Of a stretch of DNA of 6,282 bases, positions 1 through 5,291 are shown one piece after another. Made by a program: the position numbers and the translations under genes. This stretch comes from an uncultured Lachnospiraceae bacterium (GTDB lineage Bacteria > Bacillota > Clostridia > Lachnospirales > Lachnospiraceae): assembly GCA_934434905.1 (NCBI GenBank), contig CAKSAI010000200.1, positions 1 through 6,282 on the forward strand. The letters are read 5' to 3'. The notes below the pieces were generated by a model that searched no databases, had not been told where the DNA came from, and saw only the letters and a program-made list of their open reading frames with translations. Position 1 is the first letter of the stretch; each line of letters opens with the position of its first letter.

Positions 1-107
1 CCTTTAAATCCCTAGTATTTTAGTCGGGTTTTAAATTCATATGAATAATACCACGGCTTTTCGGTTCTGTCAAGCAAATCATTTTCATATATTGAAAAAG
101 AACATGC
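1..107. other. Non-coding stretch upstream of the flippase gene
   Basis: This AT-rich stretch has no convincing gene. A TATATT (88-93) could be a -10 box, with CTGTCA (67-72) as a weak -35 at a short 15-bp spacing. This is too poor to call as a promoter. No stable hairpin was found. Confidence 0.4.
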
Positions 108-115
108 AAAGGAGA
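108..115 (+). promoter_or_regulatory. Ribosome binding site that decides a TTG start for the flippase gene
   Basis: The sequence AAAGGAGA lies 6 nt before an in-frame TTG at 122-124, which is ideal Shine-Dalgarno spacing. The alternative in-frame ATG codons at 41 and 104 have no comparable site, and the one at 104 lies directly upstream of this purine block. The TTG start also brings the protein close to the usual N-terminus of the family: a short basic segment, then the first membrane helix. Confidence 0.75.
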
Positions 116-121
116 ACACCC

Positions 122-1456
122 TTGAACAAAGCCACTTTATCAAAGCATCCGCTTTTAACGGGAGCGATCCTTCTGACTCTGGCAGGACTTCTCTCCAGAA
201 TGATCGGCTTCTTCTATAGAATATTCCTGTCGCATACGATCGGTGCAGAAGGGCTTGGCATCTATCAGCTGATCTTTCCCATCTATGCACTGACCTTCTC
301 GCTGACTGTGGCTGGCATACAGAGCGCCATTTCCCGGTATGTGGCGGCAGTGTCAATCCGAAATCCGGCAGGTGCTCACCCGGATCGGCGCCCCGGCAGC
401 ATCACCTATCTCTATGCCGGGCTTGCGCTCTCGCTGCTGCTTTCCTTTCTGTGTACTTTTTTCCTATATCGGTACGCAGAAGTGCTTGCCCTATATGTGT
501 TGAAGGAGAGCCGCTGTGTGCCGCTGTTAAAGATCCTCTCCTTCACCGTACCCTTCGGGGCGGTTCATGCCTGCATCAACGGCTATTATTACGGTCTTCA
601 GAAGACCTCGGTTCCTGCCGTCTCCCAACTGCTGGAACAGCTTGCCAGAGTGGGCGGTGTCTATCTGATGTACTGCGTAGCCTCTGAGCAGGGGAGACCT
701 GTCACCATCGAGATGGCGGTGTGGGGGCTGGTCATCGGTGAGGTCGTATCGGTTCTCTATAGTGTCACCTTCACCCGCTTTCATGCGTCCCGCGGGGGGC
801 TTTCCGGTGCCGTGGGACAGCTCATCACCATGGCTGCTCCGCTAACTGTAAGCCGGGTGCTCATCAATCTCTTCCAGAGTGCAGAGGCTATCCTTATACC
901 GGGAAAGCTTCAGGAATTCGGCTACCGGGCCGATGAAGCCTTAAGTGTCTATGGCGTTCTCACCGGAATGGCCATGCCGATGATCCTCTTTCCGGCAGCC
1001 ATCGCCAATTCCGTGTCCGTCATGCTGCTGCCGGCCATCTCAGAAGCCCAGGCCAAGCAGGATCTTGTGTACATAAAAAAGGCAGTAAAAAAGAGTTGCT
1101 TTTACTGCCTTGTCCTTGGTCTTTCCTGTACTTTTGTTTTCCTTTTGCTCGGGCGCTTTCTGGGACGGATCATGTTCGCCAACCAGTTAGCCGGAACCTT
1201 CATCATGGTACTTGGGTGGATCTGCCCCTTTCTGTATCTGACTACCACGCTAAGCAGCATCCTAAACGGCCTGGGCCGAACCGGCACCACTATGCTTCTA
1301 AACCTTGTAAGCTCAGGAATCCGCATCTTCTTCGTCGCATTCCTGATTCCCTCTATGGGGATCAAAGCATACCTGTTTGGCATGCTGGTAAGTCATCTTT
1401 TTGACTCCGGTGCAGCGATACTGATTCTGAGAAAAGCGATAAAGAAATCGATATAG
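122..1456 (+). CDS. SpoVB/MurJ-like polysaccharide (lipid-linked oligosaccharide) flippase, MOP superfamily
   Basis: This is a 444-residue, very hydrophobic integral membrane protein of the COG2244 / SpoVB / MurJ type. Such proteins move lipid-linked glycan precursors across the cytoplasmic membrane. The N-terminal signature is clear: a helix at about 11-28, then Arg-rich SRMIGFFYRIFLS (25-37) and GAEGLGIYQLIFPIYAL (41-57), typical of SpoVB-like proteins in clostridia. About 12 membrane segments can be drawn, the last near 413-437, ending in a basic tail (RKAIKKSI). Bacillus SpoVB is longer (about 520 residues), so this member seems to lack the last two helices; I recall similar short forms in Lachnospiraceae. 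The start is taken as TTG at 122, next to a strong ribosome site. An ATG at 41 would add 27 polar residues without a ribosome site. The gene converges with galE, 5 bp from its stop. Substrate is unproven: peptidoglycan lipid II, capsule or spore-cortex precursors are all possible. Confidence 0.88.
   Translation: MNKATLSKHPLLTGAILLTLAGLLSRMIGFFYRIFLSHTIGAEGLGIYQLIFPIYALTFSLTVAGIQSAISRYVAAVSIRNPAGAHPDRRPGSITYLYAGLALSLLLSFLCTFFLYRYAEVLALYVLKESRCVPLLKILSFTVPFGAVHACINGYYYGLQKTSVPAVSQLLEQLARVGGVYLMYCVASEQGRPVTIEMAVWGLVIGEVVSVLYSVTFTRFHASRGGLSGAVGQLITMAAPLTVSRVLINLFQSAEAILIPGKLQEFGYRADEALSVYGVLTGMAMPMILFPAAIANSVSVMLLPAISEAQAKQDLVYIKKAVKKSCFYCLVLGLSCTFVFLLLGRFLGRIMFANQLAGTFIMVLGWICPFLYLTTTLSSILNGLGRTGTTMLLNLVSSGIRIFFVAFLIPSMGIKAYLFGMLVSHLFDSGAAILILRKAIKKSI
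1075..1111 (-). terminator. Intrinsic terminator-like hairpin antisense inside the flippase gene, probable galE transcript end
   Basis: A perfect 12-bp inverted repeat (arms 1079-1090 and 1100-1111, 9-nt loop) lies inside the flippase coding region. Read on the minus strand, the stem AAGGCAGTAAAA / TTTTACTGCCTT runs into a tract of six T (1080-1075, two of them in the stem), the layout of a Rho-independent terminator. On the plus strand the second arm is followed by GTCCTTGG, so it should not stop flippase transcription. galE ends at 1462 and I see no better terminator between there and this hairpin. The match could be a by-product of the Lys-rich codons it covers (residues 319-330), so function is inferred. 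Confidence 0.6.
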
Positions 1457-1461
1457 GTCTC

Positions 1462-2478
1462 TCAGTCCTCATATCCATTGGGGTTATTGCTCTGCCACCG
1501 CCAGGAATCCGCGCACATCCGCTCAATGCCGTACTCTGCTTCCCAGCCAAGCTCCGCCTTGGCCTTGGAGGCATCTGCATAGCAGGTAGCGATGTCGCCG
1601 GGCCGCCTGGGCTTGATGACATAGGGGATTGTCTTGCCGCAAGCCTTCTCGAAGGCCTTCACCACCTGGAGTACGCTGTAGCCATTCCCGGTACCCAGAT
1701 TATAAATGCTCACCCCGGACTTATCCTCAATCTTCTTCAATGCCTTCACATGGCCTTTCGCCAGATCTACCACGTGGATATAATCCCGTACGCCGGTTCC
1801 GTCCGGTGTATCATAGTCGTCCCCGAACACGCCAAGACACGAAAGCTTTCCAACTGCAACCTGTGCGATATAAGGAAGCAGATTGTTGGGGATTCCCTTG
1901 GGATCCTCCCCGATCAGACCGCTCTCATGGGCGCCGATGGGATTGAAATACCGAAGCAGGACTACATTCCATTCCGGATCGGCCACATGAAGATCCGTAA
2001 GGATCTGCTCTAACATAGACTTCGTCTGACCGTAAGGATTCGTGATCTTTCCCTTGGGGCAGTCCTCCGTGATAGGAATAAAAGCAGGATCCCCGTACAC
2101 CGTTGCAGAGGAGCTGAAAATAATATTTTTCACATTATGCGAACGCATAACATCACACAACAGGAGCGTTCCTGTAATATTGTTGTGATAATATTCAAGA
2201 GGCTTCGACACAGACTCGCCCACTGCCTTCAGTCCGGCAAAGTGGATAACGGAATCGATGCTTTCCTTCTCAAAGATCTCATTCATGCCCTCCCGATCCA
2301 GAATATCTACCTTATAAAAAGGAATCTTCTTCCCGGTGATCTGCGCCACCCGTTCCAGAGACTTCTCACTGGAGTTGCACAGATTATCCAAAACTACAAC
2401 GTCATAGCCTGCGTTAATAAGTTCAATACATGTGTGGCTTCCGATATAACCGGCGCCACCCGTCACTAAAATAGCCAT
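1462..2478 (-). CDS. galE: UDP-glucose 4-epimerase (probable dual UDP-Glc/UDP-GlcNAc specificity)
   Basis: This 338-residue cytosolic enzyme interconverts UDP-glucose and UDP-galactose in the Leloir pathway and supplies sugar nucleotides for surface glycans. It is full length, equal to Escherichia coli GalE. The N-terminal Rossmann motif GGAGYIGS (7-14) binds NAD. The extended-SDR catalytic residues are Ser124 (in FSSSATVYG), Tyr149 and Lys153 (in NPYGQTK), at the same numbers as in E. coli. Other family signatures are LRYFNPIGAH (175-184) and the C-terminal WRWQSNNPNGY. Position 299 is Cys (in ATCYADASK), where E. coli has Tyr. That residue controls whether bulky N-acetyl substrates fit, so UDP-GlcNAc/GalNAc epimerisation is predicted. 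The ATG at 2478 has AGGAGGTG 4 nt upstream. It has its own promoter and no galK or galT neighbour in the window. Confidence 0.97.
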   Translation of the reverse strand: MAILVTGGAGYIGSHTCIELINAGYDVVVLDNLCNSSEKSLERVAQITGKKIPFYKVDILDREGMNEIFEKESIDSVIHFAGLKAVGESVSKPLEYYHNNITGTLLLCDVMRSHNVKNIIFSSSATVYGDPAFIPITEDCPKGKITNPYGQTKSMLEQILTDLHVADPEWNVVLLRYFNPIGAHESGLIGEDPKGIPNNLLPYIAQVAVGKLSCLGVFGDDYDTPDGTGVRDYIHVVDLAKGHVKALKKIEDKSGVSIYNLGTGNGYSVLQVVKAFEKACGKTIPYVIKPRRPGDIATCYADASKAKAELGWEAEYGIERMCADSWRWQSNNPNGYED

Positions 2479-2504
2479 AAGGCACCTCCTAAATTCTTTC
2501 TACT

Positions 2505-2549
2505 GTAACAGCTCAATCACACCCTTCCTCGGTCCGGCTGAACTGTTAC
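2505..2549 (-). promoter_or_regulatory. Stem-loop at the predicted 5' end of the galE mRNA
   Basis: On the minus strand GTAACAGTTCA (2549-2539) can pair with TGAGCTGTTAC (2515-2505). This is an 11-bp stem with one G-U pair and a 23-nt loop. The predicted transcription start is near 2551, so the stem would begin within about 2 nt of the mRNA 5' end and finish about 15 nt before the ribosome site. No T tract follows, so it is not a terminator. It could stabilise the mRNA, bind a protein as RNA, or be a DNA operator for a dimeric regulator. Nothing here decides between these. Confidence 0.5.
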
Positions 2550-2557
2550 CCAAACAG

Positions 2558-2586
2558 ATTCTACCACAAGGGCTTTCCTGTTTCAA
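2558..2586 (-). promoter_or_regulatory. Sigma-A type promoter of galE
   Basis: On the minus strand there is a -35 element TTGAAA (2586-2581), a 17-bp spacer and a -10 element TAGAAT (2563-2558), preceded by TGG, which gives an extended -10 (TGn). Both hexamers match the consensus at five of six positions. The start would be near G at 2551, giving a leader of about 73 nt. The -35 box begins 2 bp past the stop codon of the PIN gene, so galE has its own promoter, although read-through from the upstream cassette is also possible. Confidence 0.8.
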
Positions 2587-2588
2587 CC

Positions 2589-3098
2589 TTAAACTTCATC
2601 ACTTGAACAATCTAACATATATTCGAATTCTCTGTATACCAGTTCCTGCGGCACATGAATCTTCGGATTATCAAGAATCTCTCTGACTGCATATTGTATG
2701 TGCTCTGGTTTCGTACCATTTTTTTCGCATTCGTGGACCGACCACAACAACCCATGAACAACAACACGATTCTCTTCTGCATGTTTTCTCAGTCTACGAT
2801 CACCAGTCAGCAACGTCCATCCTCTTATTTTGGCAACCGCATACGCAACGCAATCATAAAAAGAAAGCTTTGGCTTATCCCTTTTCGTCTTCTGGGCAAG
2901 AATAAATTCGTCATTTGTCATATCAATGCACTGCAATCCACACGCCAGTAGCACCTTCTGTATCCCACTTGGACTGATCAATTCATCCTCAAAAACAGAT
3001 ATTTCTATGCAAACCTCATGTTTTCCGGCAAAAAATTCCTCTAGCAACCGAATTTTCATCAAATCCAGAAGTATATTGGTATCCGCAAAAAGAATCAT
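2589..3098 (-). CDS. PIN-domain protein, predicted Mg-dependent ribonuclease (toxin-like)
   Basis: This 169-residue soluble protein has a PIN nuclease fold at about residues 1-120. The acidic site residues are visible: Asp6 in FADTNILLD, an acidic cluster near Glu37-Glu39 (VFEDEL), Asp82 in SFYDCVAYAVAK, and Asp100 in LLTGDRRLRKHAE. In PIN proteins such as VapC these bind metal and cleave RNA, often tRNA or rRNA; the target here is unknown. The later motif VVHGLLWSVHE is also common in PIN proteins. Residues 125-169 form a charged, probably helical extension beyond the core, perhaps a contact for the partner. The ATG overlaps the stop of the upstream XRE-peptidase gene (ATGA, 3098-3095), with GGAGGGGG 7 nt upstream, so translational coupling is likely. 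It lacks the DUF4411 signature of another PIN family I recall next to ImmA/IrrE genes. The toxin role is inferred from context. Confidence 0.82.
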   Translation of the reverse strand: MILFADTNILLDLMKIRLLEEFFAGKHEVCIEISVFEDELISPSGIQKVLLACGLQCIDMTNDEFILAQKTKRDKPKLSFYDCVAYAVAKIRGWTLLTGDRRLRKHAEENRVVVHGLLWSVHECEKNGTKPEHIQYAVREILDNPKIHVPQELVYREFEYMLDCSSDEV

Positions 3099-4117
3099 TC
3101 AGATACCCCCTCCATTCCGCACAATTCCATTGCCTCCGCATACGGTATATCTAATAGCTCAGACACCTTGCTCAGACCAATCTCATCATCATTATAGGCG
3201 CGGCATACCAACTGTTTCAGTCTGCTTGGTGACTCCTTTCTCATGTTGCTCGTGATACTGCTGTCAGATACCCTTCGATAAGTCTCCGAATTAATAACTG
3301 CCGCCTGACGCGCTCGCAAAACAACACATTGACCCGACACTCCATATTCATCATGTACAAATCTAATATCAGAGATACCAATATTTTTTCTCTTATTTCC
3401 CAGTTCTCTTCTGCAATCCTTCGTAGGAAGTAAAAAACGCCCCGCAATATCATCTACCTTCTTTTCCGACAACTTATGTTCCTTTTCCAGGAACAGATGC
3501 ACCAATTCATGTGCAATAGTAAAACGTTGCCGTTCCATTGTCATAGAATCGTTATAAGCAATAACCGGAATCTGTCCGATCCAGCAGCTATATCCTGAAA
3601 AATCACTGTTCATTATTTTTATATTAATCAGATAGATATTGGAATTCTCCAGGTTCTGTATCAGATTTCCGATTGGTCCTCGTTCCGGCAATCCCAGTAT
3701 TTTACGCAGTCTCCAAGCCGCATTATCCAAGTCTGGATCCGGATCGTATAATGAATGTGCCAGATTTCCCGTATCAATACAGCCATTTCCAAGCAAGTCA
3801 GCCACTTGCAGATAACGTTCAATGGAATATTTTATCTGCTCAATAATCTGTTGTTCCTGTGCGCTTGACAAATTATCATTCTTCCGAAATTTCCCATTCA
3901 GAATAATCTCTTCTCCACGCAACGGCTGGTACGCCATAAATCGATTCAAGGAAACATCCAATACTTTACAAATCTTTTTTATCACTTGAATATCCGGTTC
4001 TCTCTTATCATTTTCATAATTTGAAATTGTCATTTTCTGAACACCGACAGATTCCGCCAAATATTCCTGCGTATAATTCTTTTGAATCCTATAATATCTT
4101 ATATTCTTTCCCAGCAT
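3095..4117 (-). CDS. XRE helix-turn-helix regulator fused to ImmA/IrrE-type zinc metallopeptidase
   Basis: This 340-residue protein has an N-terminal XRE/Cro-type DNA-binding domain (residues 2-61; recognition region about 26-37, VQKMTISNYEND). A helical linker follows, then a COG2856/ImmA-IrrE peptidase domain with FTIAHELVHLFLE (199-211). The zinc motif HELVH is at 203-207, and Glu218 is the likely third ligand, before IAGRFLLP (224-231). Residues about 292-340 resemble the helical C-terminal tail of such proteins (IGLSKVSELLDIP). ImmA and IrrE cleave partner XRE repressors (ImmR, DdrO); here repressor and protease are one chain. The start at 4117 is preferred over the ATG at 4153: AAAGGAG (4135-4129) lies 11 nt upstream, and the -10 box overlaps the first codons of the longer form, so that form would lie outside the mRNA. 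The gene overlaps the PIN gene by 4 nt. Autoregulation through the flanking inverted repeat is likely but inferred. Confidence 0.88.
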   Translation of the reverse strand: MLGKNIRYYRIQKNYTQEYLAESVGVQKMTISNYENDKREPDIQVIKKICKVLDVSLNRFMAYQPLRGEEIILNGKFRKNDNLSSAQEQQIIEQIKYSIERYLQVADLLGNGCIDTGNLAHSLYDPDPDLDNAAWRLRKILGLPERGPIGNLIQNLENSNIYLINIKIMNSDFSGYSCWIGQIPVIAYNDSMTMERQRFTIAHELVHLFLEKEHKLSEKKVDDIAGRFLLPTKDCRRELGNKRKNIGISDIRFVHDEYGVSGQCVVLRARQAAVINSETYRRVSDSSITSNMRKESPSRLKQLVCRAYNDDEIGLSKVSELLDIPYAEAMELCGMEGVSE

Positions 4118-4136
4118 ATTTCGCGCCACTCCTTTC

Positions 4137-4174
4137 TGTTTACATTTTACCATGTTTTAATCAAATAGTAAACA
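4137..4174. repeat. Inverted repeat TGTTTAC / GTAAACA, putative operator of the XRE-PIN cassette
   Basis: Perfect 7-bp half-sites lie at 4137-4143 and 4168-4174. Their centres are 31 bp apart, about three helical turns, so both face the same side of the DNA. One half-site overlaps the -35 box and the other the predicted transcription start. A degenerate third copy, TGTTTTA, lies between them at 4153-4159. This geometry suits cooperative binding of an XRE dimer pair and autorepression. The binding itself is inference. Confidence 0.6.
4144..4172 (-). promoter_or_regulatory. Promoter of the XRE-peptidase/PIN operon
   Basis: On the minus strand there is TTTACT (4172-4167), a 17-bp spacer, and TAAAAT (4149-4144) preceded by TGG, an extended -10. 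The start would fall near 4137, leaving a leader of about 20 nt that contains AAAGGAG before the ATG at 4117. It lies about 10 bp past the T tract of the upstream terminator, so the cassette appears to be an independent transcription unit. Confidence 0.72.
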
Positions 4175-4181
4175 CCGAGTT

Positions 4182-4231
4182 TAAAAAAACAGCATGCGTT
4201 CCGTGCATAAAAAAGCAAGATCGCATGCTGT
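4182..4231 (-). terminator. Intrinsic terminator of the MFS-GDPD operon
   Basis: On the minus strand a perfect 10-bp stem ACAGCATGCG / CGCATGCTGT (4231-4222 and 4198-4189) is followed by a run of T from 4189 to 4183, the first of which overlaps the final T of the stem. The loop is 23 nt, longer than usual, and contains its own T-rich stretch. It sits 15 bp after the phosphodiesterase stop codon. The plus strand has no T run after the stem, so it acts in one direction only. Confidence 0.85.
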
Positions 4232-4246
4232 GACTTTAACAATATT

Positions 4247-5218
4247 TTAAACTTCAGCCCGTATCCCCAGTAGAATATCCGGCCGATTGGTGATAATGCT
4301 GTAGCAGCCCGCGTGGTACAGTGCCCGCAGCTCCTGCGCTGTGTCCGGCGTATACGGACTTACCCCAACTCCCATCTGTGCCAGCCGCGGAACAAGTGTA
4401 TCATCCATCAGCACTGCATGATATTCCGGGTGCAGGTAATCCATCTTAAAATCAAGTCCTTTCACATAGCTGACCAGATCTTCCTGCTTCTTCAGCCACA
4501 CAGCCGCCTGCTGCATGGTGGCTCCCAGCGGCAGAAGCGCTGCGCAGCTGTGTATCAGCTCCAGAATAGCCGCCTTGGGACTCTTGGCTACAATATCAAC
4601 CCCCGTCATGCCTGCCAACATCTCCTCCGGAAATGCCAGATCCTCCATGGTAACCTCCGACAGCGCCCGGTCAGACGGAAGTATCTTCAATAACACGTCA
4701 AACATCGGATTCTTCGCCATGCCTGCGGAAGCCGTCAGCCCGCCGACCCGCAGTTTGGGGCAGAGCTCCTTCACCTGGCGCAGCAGGCTGTGGTCGAAGG
4801 CAGAGATCAAGGTCTGCTCCACCATGTCATGTGCCTTCACTGCCTCCACCACCATCTTGACATAAGGAACTGTCCGGTCTACCGGTGCCTTCAGTTCAAT
4901 GTTCACCAATGTAAGCGGACGGGTCACCTCCAGACACTCGTCCAGGGTTGCGATCCGCTCCCCGGCAAATTCCGATCCCTTATGGCTGCCAAAATCAAGC
5001 TTCTTCAACTGTTCCAGCGTCATGTCCGCGATCCTACCGGTGGCATTGGCCGTGCCGTCCACCGAATAATTGTGATGAATCACCAACTTATGATCTGCCG
5101 TCACCTGTACGTCTGTCTCGATGCCATCGGCTCCAAGCTCGATGGCCTTACGGAAGGCAGAGAGTGTATTCTCCGGAGCGCAGAAGGACGCTCCCCGATG
5201 TGCTACAATATAAGTCAT
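4247..5218 (-). CDS. Glycerophosphodiester phosphodiesterase family protein (GDPD), with an unusual internal insertion
   Basis: This 323-residue enzyme of the GDPD/UgpQ TIM-barrel family hydrolyses glycerophosphodiesters to glycerol-3-phosphate and an alcohol. Key residues seen are His7-Arg8 (VAHRGAS), PENT (15-18), metal ligands Glu34 and Asp36 (DGIETDVQ), a second histidine His49, and Glu108 in VNIELK. The usual His-Asp pair reads His49-Asn50, and DRTT reads DGTA, a departure at the edge of the active site. It is about 75 residues longer than UgpQ. The extra sequence lies roughly at 165-255, between the ISAFDHSLL segment and LHPEYHAVL, before the closing SPYTPDTAQELRALYHAGCY region (287-306) and ITNRPDILL. 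There is no signal peptide, so it is cytosolic. The ATG at 5218 has GGAGGAG 7 nt upstream. It lies 73 bp after the transporter stop with no terminator between, so co-transcription is likely. Exact substrate is unknown. Confidence 0.92.
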   Translation of the reverse strand: MTYIVAHRGASFCAPENTLSAFRKAIELGADGIETDVQVTADHKLVIHHNYSVDGTANATGRIADMTLEQLKKLDFGSHKGSEFAGERIATLDECLEVTRPLTLVNIELKAPVDRTVPYVKMVVEAVKAHDMVEQTLISAFDHSLLRQVKELCPKLRVGGLTASAGMAKNPMFDVLLKILPSDRALSEVTMEDLAFPEEMLAGMTGVDIVAKSPKAAILELIHSCAALLPLGATMQQAAVWLKKQEDLVSYVKGLDFKMDYLHPEYHAVLMDDTLVPRLAQMGVGVSPYTPDTAQELRALYHAGCYSIITNRPDILLGIRAEV

Positions 5219-5291
5219 TTTCTTTCTCCTCCAATTCTGCGACTATTTCTCATGCTTCACTATTTTCAAAATATCTTCTGTCATGTTCCGC

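Noticed and set aside
67..93. Possible promoter (CTGTCA / TATATT) or sporulation sigma site upstream of the flippase gene
   Set aside because: The spacer is only 15 bp and the -35 is weak. A sigma-E reading has a partial -10 (CATATATT) but no matching -35.
1546..1563. Hairpin GCCAAG / CTTGGC just past the flippase stop, as a plus-strand terminator
   Set aside because: It has only a 6-bp stem with no following T run, and lies within conserved galE codons.
2655..2951. Plus-strand open frames opposite the PIN, XRE, GDPD and galE genes
   Set aside because: They have no family signatures or ribosome sites and lie wholly opposite well-supported genes, so they are shadows.
2589..3098. Assignment of the PIN protein to DUF4411
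   Set aside because: DUF4411 proteins, as I recall them, have a distinct aromatic N-terminal signature (P-FW-W type) that is absent here.
4118..4153. ATG at 4153 as the start of the XRE-peptidase gene
   Set aside because: It has no ribosome site, and the predicted -10 box overlaps its first codons, so the transcript would start after it.
5261..5273. Palindrome TATTTTCAAAATA between the MFS and GDPD genes
   Set aside because: It is short and pure A/T except for the centre, has no T tract and no match to a known operator, and could arise by chance.
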